Source of the DNA: Bordetella sp.
GTDB lineage: Bacteria; Pseudomonadota; Gammaproteobacteria; Burkholderiales; Burkholderiaceae_B
NCBI GenBank assembly: GCA_027450125.1
Contig: DAIDKG010000193.1
Location: forward strand, 1-9,534
DNA length: 9,534 nt
Direction of reading: 5' to 3'
Shown here: positions 1-8,467 of the stretch, in pieces
Position numbering within the stretch: position 1 is the first letter of the stretch
Layout: each line of letters begins with the position of its first letter
Translations under genes and position numbers: made by a program
The notes under the pieces: generated by a model
What the model was told of the DNA's origin: nothing
The model's input: the letters and a program-made list of their open reading frames with translations, nothing else
The model's database searches: none

Positions 1-73
1 CCAGGCTGCAGCCACCAAGGTCGGCGCCCTGTCCAAATCGCAGCTCACCGCCTTCCTGAACGGCGCGTTGTAA
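1..73 (+). CDS. trxA: Thioredoxin TrxA, C-terminal end (partial)
   Basis: Only the last 23 codons and the TAA stop (71-73) are present; the first full codon begins at base 2 and the active-site WCGPC motif lies upstream of the window. The visible tail (…ATKVGALSKSQLTAFLNGAL) reads like the last strand and C-terminal helix of thioredoxin, where a KVGALSK-like stretch follows the conserved cis-proline region. Thioredoxin is the small cytoplasmic dithiol reductant of ribonucleotide reductase, methionine sulfoxide reductase and other disulfide proteins. The call is supported by position, because trxA directly precedes rho in many proteobacteria including E. coli. The identification rests on a short tail plus synteny, so it is good but not proven. 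No clear U-tract terminator follows, so some transcription may read into the rho leader. Confidence 0.8.
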   Translation, partial: QAAATKVGALSKSQLTAFLNGAL

Positions 74-76
74 AAT
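71..76 (+). promoter_or_regulatory. Possible -10 element upstream of rho
   Basis: TAAAAT at 71-76 matches the sigma-70 -10 consensus at five of six positions and overlaps the trxA stop codon. No convincing -35 hexamer sits 16-18 bases upstream. It could start a rho transcript with a leader of about 190 bases, or be chance A/T richness at a stop codon. A similar gTAAAAT stands upstream of queH (8511-8517). Confidence 0.25.
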
Positions 77-90
77 TGCATCATCGTGTG

Positions 91-140
91 CCATCCCCCG
101 GAGTACACTTGCCGGGGTGGCGAGGCTTTGCAGCCTCGCC
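91..140 (+). promoter_or_regulatory. Tandem hairpins in the rho leader
   Basis: Two stem-loops lie almost end to end. The first pairs CCCCGG (96-101) with CCGGGG (112-117) around a 10-base loop; bases 91-93 could pair with 118-120 past a two-base bulge. The second is a perfect 9-bp stem, GGCGAGGCT (119-127) with AGCCTCGCC (132-140), closed by the four-base loop TTGC. No run of T follows either one, so they are not standard intrinsic terminators. They may mark the 3' end of a processed trxA message, protect an mRNA end, or be part of a regulated rho leader. The pairing is read directly; the role is inference. Confidence 0.6.
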
Positions 141-240
141 AGCGCACATCCGGCAGGGCCCCGGGCGTTTGGCCGGCCCAGCCTGAAAACTCCAAAAACA
201 AACCAGCAAGACGATCACCGCGTGGGCGCGTCCGCAGCCT

Positions 241-273
241 GCCAACCTATCTCCTTCATCCCCCCCCACCGCA
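241..273 (+). promoter_or_regulatory. C-rich, G-poor stretch before rho start (rut-like)
   Basis: Of these 33 bases 19 are C and only 2 are G, with a run of eight C at 260-267. The run ends directly before the rho ATG, and no purine-rich Shine-Dalgarno sequence is present. Rho's primary RNA-binding site prefers unstructured, pyrimidine-rich RNA with YC dinucleotides, and rho expression in E. coli is autoregulated by termination in its leader. This stretch could therefore be the loading site for Rho on its own message. The composition is seen; the function is inferred. Confidence 0.45.
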
Positions 274-1530
274 ATGCATCTGAACGAACTAAAGGCGCAG
301 CACGTCTCGCAGCTCCTGGAAATGGCCGCAGGCCTGGAAATCGAAAACGCCAACCGCCTGCGCAAGCAGGAACTGATGTTCGCCATCATGAAGCGGCGCG
401 CCAAGCAGGGCGAGCAGATCTTCGGCGACGGCGTGCTCGAAGTGCTGCCCGACGGCTTCGGCTTCCTGCGCTCGCCCGACACCTCGTACCTGGCCAGCAC
501 CGACGACATCTACATCTCGCCCTCGCAGATCCGGCGCTTCAATCTGCATACCGGCGATTCGATCGAAGGCGAGGTGCGCGTACCCAAGGACGGCGAGCGC
601 TACTTCGCCCTGGTCAAGGTCGACAAGATCAACGGCGTGCTGCCCGAAGCGGCCAAGCACCGCATCATGTTCGAGAACCTGACGCCGCTGCACCCGGACC
701 GCGTGATGCGCCTGGAACGCGAGATCAAGAGCGAAGAAAACCTCACCGGCCGCATCATGGACATCTTTGCCCCGCTCGGCCACGGCCAGCGCGGCCTGAT
801 CGTGGCCCCGCCCAAGTCCGGCAAGACCGTGATGATGCAGCACATCGCGCACGCCATCACCACCAACTATCCCGATGCGGTGATGATCGTGCTGCTGGTG
901 GACGAGCGTCCCGAGGAAGTCACCGAAATGCAGCGCACCGTGCGCGGCGAGGTGGTGGCCTCGACCTTCGACGAACCCGCCACGCGTCACGTGCAGGTGG
1001 CCGAAATGGTCATCGAGAAGGCCAAGCGCCTGGTCGAGATGAAAAAAGACGTGGTGATCCTGCTGGATTCCATCACCCGCCTGGCGCGCGCCTACAACAC
1101 CGTGGTGCCGGCCTCGGGCAAGGTGCTGACCGGCGGCGTGGATGCCAACGCCCTGCAGCGCCCCAAGCGCTTTTTCGGGGCCGCGCGCAACCTGGAGGAA
1201 GGCGGCTCGCTCACCATCCTGGGCACTGCGCTGATCGAAACCGGCAGCCGCATGGACGAGGTGATCTACGAAGAATTCAAGGGCACCGGCAATTCCGAAG
1301 TGCACCTGGAGCGCCGCCTGGCCGAAAAGCGCGTCTACCCGGCCATCAACCTGAACAAGTCGGGTACGCGCCGCGAAGAGCTGCTCATCAAGCCCGAACT
1401 GCTGCAGAAGGTGTGGGTGCTGCGCAAGTTCATCCACGACATGGACGAGATCCAGTCCATGGAGTTCATCCTCGACAAGATGAAGGCCACCAAGACCAAC
1501 GCCGAATTCTTCGACATGATGAAGCGCTGA
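274..1530 (+). CDS. rho: Transcription termination factor Rho
   Basis: A 418-residue protein, almost the same length as E. coli Rho (419), with key residues at the same numbers. Rho is a homohexameric RNA-dependent ATPase/helicase that loads on C-rich RNA and dislodges RNA polymerase. Visible parts in order: an N-terminal helical domain (about 1-45); an OB-fold RNA-binding domain with the RNP1-like GFGFLR (61-66), plus Y80 and Y110; a Walker A loop APPKSGKT (178-185, with K181 and K184); the catalytic E211 in DERPEE; a Walker B VILLD ending at D265; the Q-loop around K283; and the arginine finger R366 in SGTRREE. Residues tied to bicyclomycin binding (R212, S266, G337) are all present, so sensitivity is expected. 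The ATG at 274 fits the family N-terminus (MHLNELK), although no Shine-Dalgarno sequence precedes it. It follows trxA by 200 bases and converges on yhdP. Nothing in the protein looks degraded. Confidence 0.98.
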   Translation: MHLNELKAQHVSQLLEMAAGLEIENANRLRKQELMFAIMKRRAKQGEQIFGDGVLEVLPDGFGFLRSPDTSYLASTDDIYISPSQIRRFNLHTGDSIEGEVRVPKDGERYFALVKVDKINGVLPEAAKHRIMFENLTPLHPDRVMRLEREIKSEENLTGRIMDIFAPLGHGQRGLIVAPPKSGKTVMMQHIAHAITTNYPDAVMIVLLVDERPEEVTEMQRTVRGEVVASTFDEPATRHVQVAEMVIEKAKRLVEMKKDVVILLDSITRLARAYNTVVPASGKVLTGGVDANALQRPKRFFGAARNLEEGGSLTILGTALIETGSRMDEVIYEEFKGTGNSEVHLERRLAEKRVYPAINLNKSGTRREELLIKPELLQKVWVLRKFIHDMDEIQSMEFILDKMKATKTNAEFFDMMKR

Positions 1531-1538
1531 ACGCTGCT

Positions 1539-1588
1539 GCGCGCCCATGAAAAATCCGCCTCGATAGGCGGATTTTTCATGGGCGCGC
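1539..1588. terminator. Bidirectional intrinsic terminator between rho and yhdP
   Basis: A perfect 22-bp inverted repeat (arms 1539-1560 and 1567-1588) surrounds a six-base loop, TCGATA. The inner stem TCCGCC/GGCGGA is flanked by A5 on the left and T5 on the right, so each strand presents a GC stem followed by a U tract, which is the form of a shared terminator for convergent genes. It starts 8 bases after the rho stop and ends 36 bases before the yhdP stop on the other strand. The pairing goes 11 bp beyond the A/T tracts, more than a terminator needs. A smaller hairpin, CGCCG/CGGCG (1597-1601 with 1606-1610), lies between it and yhdP. Confidence 0.92.
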
Positions 1589-1624
1589 AACAACGTCGCC
1601 GGCCGCGGCGTCGACGCGCGGCGC

Positions 1625-4600
1625 TCAGTGCCCGCCTTTGGGCGCGGTCTGCGCGAGAGGCGCCTTGGTTTCCACGGTGTCGATCTTGGGGTCGTCCCAA
1701 CTGCCGGTGACGTGATACTCCGAGGCCAGGGCACGCGCCAGCGGCTTCTTGAGCAGCCACTGCGTGATGAACGCGCCTATGCCGATCACCGGATTGACCA
1801 GCGTCGCCGCAATGGCCGCACCGCTGGCGTCCAGGTTGGGCACCACCACGGCGTGCAGGTCCCAGGTTTCGTTGACGATGTCGGTCTTGCCTTCCAGCGC
1901 AATGGCGGCGGAAGGCCCGTTGATCTTGTAGTCGTCCAGATTCATGACGCCCTTGGACAGGCGCATGTCGCCGGTGAGCGTGTCGAAGGGAAAACCCTGG
2001 CGCAGCAGGTTGATCGGGTTGGTGTTGAGCGTGGCCAGACGCTGGATCGATTGCAGCGACAGCAACTCCAGCAGGCGCGCCGCATGCGAACTCACGTTGA
2101 TGAAGCGGCCTTTCTCGAGATTGACGTGAAAGCTGCCGTCGACGTCGGACTTGTCGTGGCGCCACGGCAGGTCGCGCCAGAAGAACTTGCCCTGGATCGT
2201 GCCGTGCCCGCCGCCGATCGGATGCAGGTCCAGCCGGTCCAGCATGGCGCCCATGTCCTTGAAATCGATGTCGGCAGTGGCGGTCAGCCCCCGATCCGGG
2301 CCGCTCATGCGCAGCGTGCCGGTGGCCTTGAGAGTGGCCAGGTCGTTGGCGATGTCCAGCTTGTCGAGCCGCCACAGGTTGCCGCGTTCGAGATTGGTGC
2401 CCGACACGCTCAGGCTACCCAGGTCATGCCCGTAGAACACGAACTGCTTGGCCTGCAGATCGATGCCCGGAATGTCCGACAGATCGTTGCTCCTGTCCTT
2501 GCCGGAGCGCTCGTCCTTGCCCTTGTCGACGGCCTCGCCCGCCTTGCCCAGCGCCAGGCGGGTGAATCGCGCCGTGATCTTGCCCGCCGTCGCATCCGAG
2601 GCCTGGGCCCATTCAAGCGTGCCGGCGCTCTGCCTGGAATCGATCGTTACCCGCCACTGCCGGGGCGCCGGCTGCTGGGCGCTGAGCGCGAGGTCGTCGA
2701 AATCCTGGCCTGCCGCGACCAGGTGCCTGGCCTCCAGATTGACCGAAGCCAGCTCCGGTAGGATAGGCGGTTCAGGATGCGGGCGCGCCTTGCCCTTGGC
2801 TGCGCCTGCGGGCTCAAAGCTTTTCAGGGCGTCGTTCCAGGCGTCGACATCCAGCGTATCCAGCTTGCCCGACAAGCTCAGGCCGCGGGCAGGCAGGGAA
2901 GCCGCCCGTTCCAATCCGATCGCGCCGCGCGAGAAATAGGCTGCGCGGCGATCCGACGGGTCATGTTCGAGCAGCACGTTGTTGTTGCGGCCCACTTCGC
3001 CCGACAGCCAGCGCCGGCCCGCGCGGCCGCCATCGGCGGCGGGCCCCCATTTCAGGCTCAAGGGCATGCTGCCGGAGGCCGCCTTGCCCAGCGGCGCAGG
3101 CAGATCGATGGCCAGGCCGGCCAGGTCGCTCTGCACCGAAGCGTCCACTTCGCCTCCCTTGGCATAGGACAGGCGGCCCTGATAGGCCGTCTTGCCCGAG
3201 AAGCGCTTCCAGGCCGCAAGCTTGCCCAGTTCGTCCAGGGCCGAGGCGGACAGCGTGCCGGAGAAGGCCAGCGAATCGCCATGCCCCAGCTTGCCCGAAA
3301 CCTGAACCGGTCCGCCCAGGAAGGTGCCGCGCAGCGACTTGGTCTGCATGCCCCGGTCGGAGAATGCCAGGTCGCCCTGCAGATCGCCCAGCGCGGGCAA
3401 CTGCGGCGAGAGCCGCAAAGTGTTGCCCTGGAACAGGATATGGCCGTCCACCTGCGTATCCCGGGTATGCATGAGCGGCACGTGCAGGTTCATGGAAACC
3501 TGCCAGTTGCCCGAGCCTTCGGCATGATCCAGCGTGCCGTCGAGCAGCTTGCCCAGGGGCGAGTTGGCGGCCAAGGCCAGGTAGGCCGGCACGGGCGCGG
3601 CGCTGCTGCCGGAAACGTCAAGCTGCGCGTCGTGCTCCATGTTGGCGATGGCGGCATGCAAGCCCTGCAATGTCACCGACTGGTCCGGGCCGGTCTGCAC
3701 CGATCCGCCGGCGCTGTCGAGCGTGAGGCTGGCCCTGTCCACCGCAAAGGTGCCGGACAGGTCCGCCAGCGCGGGCCAGCCCTTGCGCTCGCCCTGCGCC
3801 GGCGCGTAATCGAGCCGGACTCCCTGGAAACGGCCCGCAACGCGGAATGCGCCGGCACTGCCCGCCCCGGTGAACGGGAATTGATCCAGCGGGCCCTTGA
3901 GCTTGACCGTGGCATCGCTCAGTTCGCCCGCGAGCAGGCTGTCGCGCATCCAGCGGCGCACGTCCGGGTTAACGGCCTGAGGCAGATAGCGGGCGATGGC
4001 CGAGGCGGACGCGCGCACGATCCGACCCTGCAGATCGGCGGAGCCTGCGCCGCCGTCATCGCGCCAGCGGCCCTGCGCGGAGAGATCGAGATCGTCGTTC
4101 TTGAGCTGCAATTGCCGCAGCTCAAGCGTCAGGGGCTTTCCGGGAGCATGGATCAGGCTGGCATCGACCTGCAGGGCATCGGCCTTCAGGCTGGGCGTAT
4201 CGAACACCTGCGGCAGGCTGGTCTGCACGCCCTGCGCCTGGATCTGCAGCAGCACGCCCTGTCCGCTCCTGCCGTGCGCCAGCGGCACGGGCAAGGCGCC
4301 CTGCGGCACCAGGTCCAGGTTTCCCGGCATGCCATCCAGATGCAGACGCACCTGCTGCGCCGCCAGGCTGCCCGCCTGGCCCGGCAAGGCGGCATCCAGC
4401 CCGCGCGCCACTGCATCCAGCGTCACGTCGCCTATCTGGCCATGCGTCAGCTGGATCCAGGCGCGCCCGGCGAACCGGCCCTTGACCGGCGGTACGGCCA
4501 ACCACGGCGACCAGGAGGCCGGTTCGGTGTCGTCGACCTGCACGTAGAAGTCGCCGTTCCAGCTTGACGGCCCGGAGCGATGCAGCGCGAAAAAGCGCCG

Positions 4601-5257
4601 CTTGAGCTCTCCGCGCACGGTGATTCCGGCCGATAGGGTTTGCGGCGGCGTCAGGTGCAGCGCGAAGCGATGCGACAGCAGGCCGTTGCGCAAAAGCGCG
4701 TCGACGTTCCTGAACACCAGTTCCGGGGCCTGGCGCTTTTCGTCCAGCCAGTGCAGCGTCGTGCCGGTCAGCTCCAGCTGACGCTGCTGCGACAGCCAGA
4801 CCAGCACGGGCGAATCTTCCTCGGACGAGGCATCGGCCGGATCGAAAGACATGCCGGCCACCCACAAAAGGCCGGCGGCGTCGCGTCGCACGGTCAGATC
4901 GGCCCCCTTTATGCTCAGCGACAGCAGGCGCGGCGCCAGGCGAAACACGCTGCGCCAGCCCACGACGGCATCGACCGAAGGCAGGCTGATGGCAGGCCGG
5001 GACTTGTCGGGCCCTTCGTAGAACTGGACCTGGGACAAGTGCAGCCGCGGATCCAGCCCGCTCCAGTCGGCCGCGATAGAGCCTATGTGCACGGGAGCGC
5101 CCACGGCCCGGGTGGCATATTGCTCGATCTGCGGGCGCCACTGGTCGATCTTGGGCAACACCAGGTAGCGCAGGCCGAGGCAGGTCACCAGAAAGATCGC
5201 GACAACCGCCAGAACGCCCCAGAACAGGCTCCGCAGGACTTTGGTGGTCGGAATCAC
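1625..5257 (-). CDS. yhdP: YhdP-family AsmA-like envelope protein (TIGR02099/DUF3971)
   Basis: A 1210-residue protein (E. coli YhdP is about 1266). One hydrophobic segment at about residues 10-33 acts as an N-terminal membrane anchor, and the rest should lie in the periplasm. The first 150 residues (anchor, then a VGAPVHIGSI…WSGLDPRL region) and the C-terminus near residue 1155 (NPVIGIGAFITQWLL…, then YHVTGSWDDPKID) match the typical ends of this family. The long middle is rich in alternating polar/hydrophobic strands, as expected for the beta-groove of AsmA-like and bridge-type lipid transfer proteins. In E. coli, YhdP with TamB and YdbH supports phospholipid transport to the outer membrane. 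Charged or proline-rich linkers occur near residues 820 (KGKARPHPEPP) and 915 (DKGKDERSGKDRS). The start is GTG at 5257-5255; an in-frame TAA lies nine codons upstream and no other start codon falls between. It is divergent from glnE and convergent with rho. The nitrilase-family and tldD genes that often follow yhdP are absent here. Confidence 0.9.
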   Translation of the reverse strand: MIPTTKVLRSLFWGVLAVVAIFLVTCLGLRYLVLPKIDQWRPQIEQYATRAVGAPVHIGSIAADWSGLDPRLHLSQVQFYEGPDKSRPAISLPSVDAVVGWRSVFRLAPRLLSLSIKGADLTVRRDAAGLLWVAGMSFDPADASSEEDSPVLVWLSQQRQLELTGTTLHWLDEKRQAPELVFRNVDALLRNGLLSHRFALHLTPPQTLSAGITVRGELKRRFFALHRSGPSSWNGDFYVQVDDTEPASWSPWLAVPPVKGRFAGRAWIQLTHGQIGDVTLDAVARGLDAALPGQAGSLAAQQVRLHLDGMPGNLDLVPQGALPVPLAHGRSGQGVLLQIQAQGVQTSLPQVFDTPSLKADALQVDASLIHAPGKPLTLELRQLQLKNDDLDLSAQGRWRDDGGAGSADLQGRIVRASASAIARYLPQAVNPDVRRWMRDSLLAGELSDATVKLKGPLDQFPFTGAGSAGAFRVAGRFQGVRLDYAPAQGERKGWPALADLSGTFAVDRASLTLDSAGGSVQTGPDQSVTLQGLHAAIANMEHDAQLDVSGSSAAPVPAYLALAANSPLGKLLDGTLDHAEGSGNWQVSMNLHVPLMHTRDTQVDGHILFQGNTLRLSPQLPALGDLQGDLAFSDRGMQTKSLRGTFLGGPVQVSGKLGHGDSLAFSGTLSASALDELGKLAAWKRFSGKTAYQGRLSYAKGGEVDASVQSDLAGLAIDLPAPLGKAASGSMPLSLKWGPAADGGRAGRRWLSGEVGRNNNVLLEHDPSDRRAAYFSRGAIGLERAASLPARGLSLSGKLDTLDVDAWNDALKSFEPAGAAKGKARPHPEPPILPELASVNLEARHLVAAGQDFDDLALSAQQPAPRQWRVTIDSRQSAGTLEWAQASDATAGKITARFTRLALGKAGEAVDKGKDERSGKDRSNDLSDIPGIDLQAKQFVFYGHDLGSLSVSGTNLERGNLWRLDKLDIANDLATLKATGTLRMSGPDRGLTATADIDFKDMGAMLDRLDLHPIGGGHGTIQGKFFWRDLPWRHDKSDVDGSFHVNLEKGRFINVSSHAARLLELLSLQSIQRLATLNTNPINLLRQGFPFDTLTGDMRLSKGVMNLDDYKINGPSAAIALEGKTDIVNETWDLHAVVVPNLDASGAAIAATLVNPVIGIGAFITQWLLKKPLARALASEYHVTGSWDDPKIDTVETKAPLAQTAPKGGH

Positions 5258-5289
5258 GGGTAGGCGCGGGCAAAAACGGGTTTAGATGA

Positions 5290-5319
5290 AGTATTGTGAC
5301 CTTATCAGGAAACGGGCAA
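5290..5319 (-). promoter_or_regulatory. Candidate yhdP promoter in the yhdP-glnE divergent region
   Basis: On the minus strand TTGCCC (5319-5314, four of six to the -35 consensus) is followed after 18 bases by AATACT (5295-5290, four of six to the -10 consensus). A start near 5283 would give yhdP a leader of about 25 bases. This is a weak match found by eye. The divergent gap 5258-5354 must also hold the glnE promoter, but I saw no convincing + strand hexamer pair. A small hairpin, ACGGG/CCCGT (5312-5316 with 5321-5325), overlaps the -35 side. Confidence 0.25.
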
Positions 5320-5354
5320 CCCCGTCTTTGCATCAGCTTTCAAACGAAACAGGT

Positions 5355-8123
5355 ATGCCGACCCACGATCCGCTTGAATCCGCGCTGGCCTGGTCCGGCT
5401 ATCTGCGTCGACGCGTCACGGCGCGCCCCGAGTTGGCCGACTGGCTGTCCGGGCAGGCCCGGCGCCCCCTCGATGCTCAGGCCCTGCCGGCCTGGCTCGC
5501 CGAGTTCGCCGGGCGGGCAGCGGCGCCCCTACCCGAGGCGCAATGCCGGCGCGCCCTGCGGCGGCTGCGCGAGCGCGTGCTCTGCCTGCTGGCGGTGCGC
5601 GACCTGGCTGGCCTGGCCGACCTGGAAGAGGTCGGCGGCGCCATGACGGCACTGGCCGACCTGGCGGTCGCCACCGCCTACCGCAGCGCCGCCCACGATC
5701 TTTGCGCGACGCACGGCGTTGCACGCGATCCGGCCACCGGCAGCCCCCAGGAGATGCTGATCGTCGGCATGGGCAAGCTGGGCGGCGGCGAGCTGAATGT
5801 GTCGTCCGACATCGATCTGGTCATGCTCTACGGCGAGGAAGGCGAGACCGACGGACCGCGGCCCATCAGCCACCACGAGTTCTACGGCCGCCTGACGCGC
5901 CGCATGATGCCCATGCTGTCCGAGATCGACGCCGACGGCCAGGTTTTTCGCACCGACCTGCGCCTGCGGCCCGACGGCGACTCGGGTCCGCTGGCATGGA
6001 GCCTGGACGCCTTCGAGCAGTACCTGGTCGACCAGGGCCGCGAATGGGAACGCTACGCCTGGCTCAAGGCCCGCCTGATACCGGCGCAGGCCTGGCCCGA
6101 CAGCCAGTCCGAGGCCCAGGCGCAGCAATTCGAGAATCTGCGCAGGCCTTTCGTCTACCGCAAATATTTCGACTTCGACGCGCTGGCGGCGCTGCGCGCA
6201 CTGCGCGAACGCATCCGCCAGGACTGGAACCGCCGCGCGCTGGCACGCAGCGGCCAGGACAACGCCAACAACGTCAAGCTGGGCGACGGCGGCATCCGCG
6301 AAATCGAGTTCGTGGTGCAACTGTCGCAGCTGATCCGCGGCGGACGCATGCCGACGCTGCAGCAGCGCGGCCTGATCGCGGCGCTGCATGCCGAGCGCGA
6401 CGCGGGCCTGATCGATGCCGGCACGGCCGCAAGACTGGAGGCGGCCTACCGCTTCCTGCGCCGCACCGAACATGCCCTGCAATACCGCGAGGACGAGCAG
6501 ACCCATCTGCTGCCCGTCGAACCCGAGCGGCGCGCCGCCCTGGCGACGGCCCTGGGCTTGTCGCCGGCAGACTTCGAACGCACTCTGGCCGAGCATCGCG
6601 CCGTGGTGTCCGAAGCGTTCCGCGACGCCTTCCACGCCACCGGCATGGACGAGCTGGACGGCCAGGTGCAGGCCAGCACGGGCCGGCCGGTTGCGCACGC
6701 GGACGCCAGCGACCAGAGTCTGGCCGATCTGGTGAGCGCGCAGTTCGGCGCCCAAGCCGACGAGATCCTGCGCCGCACCGAGGCGATGCTGGCCGGCCAT
6801 CGCATACAGAGCCTGCCGCAGACCAGCCGGCGCCGTGTCGACGGCCTGCTGCCGGCAGCCCTGCACGCCGCCGCGCAGACCCGCGCGCCCGTCGCCAGCG
6901 CCGTCGGCCTGATCGACCTGATCGAGGCCATCGCGCAGCGCAGCGCCTATCTGGCGCTGCTGGCCGAATACCCGAGGACCCTGGCGCGCGTGGCGCGCAT
7001 CACCGCCGCCAGCCCCTGGGCCGCGCAATACCTGCGCCAGCATCCCTTGCTGCTGGACGGCCTGATCGACTGGACCACCCTGCTCGCCCCGCCCGACTGG
7101 GCGCAGATCGGCCGCCAGCTGGCGGCCGATCTGGACGGCAGCATGCTGATCGACGGCACGCCCGACGTCGAGCGGCAGATGAACCTGATGCGCGACGTGC
7201 AGCGCCAGGTGAGCTTCCAGCTGCTGGCGCAGGACCTGGAAGGCACGATCACCGTCGAGCAGCTGGCCGACCAGCTCTCGGCGCTGGCCGACCTGCTGCT
7301 GGACGAAGCCCTGCGCCGCGTCTGGCCGCTGGTCAACAAGCAGGAAGGCGCCGAGCCGCACCTGGCCGTCATCGCCTATGGCAAGCTGGGCGGCAAGGAA
7401 CTGGGCTACGTATCCGACCTGGACCTGGTTTTCGTCTTCGACGATCCGCGCAAGGACGCCACCGAGGTCTACGCCAAGGTCGGCCAGCGCATGAACTCCT
7501 GGCTCTCGACCATGACCTCCTCGGGCCGCATGTACGAGGTGGACCTGCGCCTTCGGCCCGACGGCGACTCAGGCCTGCTGGCCGTGTCGATCGAGGGCTT
7601 CGAACGCTACCAGCGCGACCATGCCTGGATGTGGGAACACCAGGCGCTTACCCGGGCGCGCCATGCGGCCGGGGACCCGGCGGTGGGCCTGCGCTTTGAG
7701 CGCATACGCCGTGAAATCCTGGTCCTGCCGCGCGACCCGGCCAAACTGCGCGAAGAGGTCCTGGCCATGCGCGAGCGCATGAGCGAAGGACACGCCCACG
7801 CCGGCCACCTGTTCGACCTCAAGCACGACCGCGGCGGCATGGTCGATGTGGAGTTCGTCACGCAATACCTGGTGCTCAGCCAGGCAGCCGCACATCCCGC
7901 GCTGCTGGAAAACCTGGGCAATATCGCGCTGCTGCGCATCGCGGGAGAGGCCGGCCTGATTCCCGCCGACCTGGCCCGCCGGGCCGGCGACGCCTACCGC
8001 ACGCTACGGGCCGCGCAGCACAAGCTGCGCCTGCAGGGCATCGAGCAGGCCCGCCTGCCCGAGGACGAACTGGTTCCCGAGCGCAATGTAGTAAAAGCAC
8101 TGTGGAACGCCGTTTTCGCCTGA
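5355..8123 (+). CDS. glnE: Bifunctional glutamine synthetase adenylyltransferase / adenylyl-removing enzyme
   Basis: With the start at 5355 the protein has 922 residues, close to the roughly 946 of E. coli GlnE. It attaches AMP to, and removes it from, a tyrosine of glutamine synthetase in the cytoplasm, under control of the PII protein and glutamine, and so sets nitrogen assimilation. Two nucleotidyltransferase domains are seen. The N-terminal (adenylyl-removing) one has [17 protein letters not shown] with D152 and D154, [11 protein letters not shown] from D201, and [10 protein letters not shown] (310-319). The C-terminal (adenylylating) one has [16 protein letters not shown] with D688 and D690, [11 protein letters not shown] from D730, and RGGMVDVEF (826-834). 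All catalytic aspartates are present in both halves. An in-frame ATG at 5286 would add 23 residues (MKYCDLIRK…) from AT-richer DNA unlike a GlnE N-terminus; [20 protein letters not shown] fits better, though its ribosome site (ACAGG) is weak and close. ppiC follows after 38 bases. Confidence 0.97.
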   Translation: MPTHDPLESALAWSGYLRRRVTARPELADWLSGQARRPLDAQALPAWLAEFAGRAAAPLPEAQCRRALRRLRERVLCLLAVRDLAGLADLEEVGGAMTALADLAVATAYRSAAHDLCATHGVARDPATGSPQEMLIVGMGKLGGGELNVSSDIDLVMLYGEEGETDGPRPISHHEFYGRLTRRMMPMLSEIDADGQVFRTDLRLRPDGDSGPLAWSLDAFEQYLVDQGREWERYAWLKARLIPAQAWPDSQSEAQAQQFENLRRPFVYRKYFDFDALAALRALRERIRQDWNRRALARSGQDNANNVKLGDGGIREIEFVVQLSQLIRGGRMPTLQQRGLIAALHAERDAGLIDAGTAARLEAAYRFLRRTEHALQYREDEQTHLLPVEPERRAALATALGLSPADFERTLAEHRAVVSEAFRDAFHATGMDELDGQVQASTGRPVAHADASDQSLADLVSAQFGAQADEILRRTEAMLAGHRIQSLPQTSRRRVDGLLPAALHAAAQTRAPVASAVGLIDLIEAIAQRSAYLALLAEYPRTLARVARITAASPWAAQYLRQHPLLLDGLIDWTTLLAPPDWAQIGRQLAADLDGSMLIDGTPDVERQMNLMRDVQRQVSFQLLAQDLEGTITVEQLADQLSALADLLLDEALRRVWPLVNKQEGAEPHLAVIAYGKLGGKELGYVSDLDLVFVFDDPRKDATEVYAKVGQRMNSWLSTMTSSGRMYEVDLRLRPDGDSGLLAVSIEGFERYQRDHAWMWEHQALTRARHAAGDPAVGLRFERIRREILVLPRDPAKLREEVLAMRERMSEGHAHAGHLFDLKHDRGGMVDVEFVTQYLVLSQAAAHPALLENLGNIALLRIAGEAGLIPADLARRAGDAYRTLRAAQHKLRLQGIEQARLPEDELVPERNVVKALWNAVFA

Positions 8124-8161
8124 CCCGAACGGCGCCTTCACTTTTCTAACAGGAGTCCGAC

Positions 8162-8440
8162 ATGTCTCTGGCCACCGCCCGCCATATCCTGGTTTCGACC
8201 GAAGCCCAGGCCAACGAACTGAAAACCGCTATCGAGAAAGGCGCCAGCTTCGCCGAACTTGCCCAGCAGCATTCCAGCTGCCCTTCCGGCCGCCAGGGCG
8301 GCGACCTGGGCAGCTTCGGCCCGGGCGAGATGGTGCCCGAGTTCGACAGCGTCGTGTTCAGCGCGCCGGTCAACGAAGTGCAGGGGCCGGTGCGCACGCA
8401 GTTCGGCTATCACCTGATCGAAGTGACCAGCCGCGCCTGA
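8162..8440 (+). CDS. ppiC: Parvulin-type peptidyl-prolyl cis-trans isomerase (PpiC-like)
   Basis: A 92-residue single-domain parvulin, about the size of E. coli Par10/PpiC (93 residues). It catalyses cis-trans isomerisation of peptide bonds before proline and, lacking a signal peptide or membrane segment, should act in the cytoplasm. The family pattern is clear: RHILV at the start with H8, then C40 in SSCPSG, RQGGDLG (44-50), M57 and F61 in GEMVPEFD, VVFSAPV (64-70), and TQFGYHLIEV with H84 at the end. These residues line the parvulin active site. The ATG at 8162 has a strong Shine-Dalgarno site, AGGAG at 8151-8155, six bases ahead. It lies 38 bases after glnE on the same strand with no terminator between, so cotranscription is likely. 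No clear U-tract terminator follows. Confidence 0.95.
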   Translation: MSLATARHILVSTEAQANELKTAIEKGASFAELAQQHSSCPSGRQGGDLGSFGPGEMVPEFDSVVFSAPVNEVQGPVRTQFGYHLIEVTSRA

Positions 8441-8467
8441 TGTCTTCGAGGGGCCCGCGAAACCCTT

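Noticed and set aside
86..283. 65-codon + strand frame in the rho leader overlapping the rho start, a possible analogue of the E. coli rhoL leader peptide
   Set aside because: It begins with GTG, has no ribosome site, and its composition (many Pro, Arg, Cys) looks like translated non-coding GC-rich DNA. Position alone does not support it.
289..1734. 481-codon minus-strand frame antisense to rho
   Set aside because: It is very rich in His, Gly, Ala and Gln, as expected for the complement of G/C-ending codons, and resembles no family. Rho on the other strand is certain.
2777..4567. 596-codon + strand frame antisense to yhdP
   Set aside because: Low-complexity Arg/Gln/Gly/Ala content typical of a shadow frame in high-GC DNA, with no domain pattern and no ribosome site.
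5529..7361. 610-codon minus-strand frame antisense to glnE
   Set aside because: Shadow of glnE: Gln/Gly/Ala/Val-rich, no recognisable motif, and the opposite strand holds an intact GlnE.
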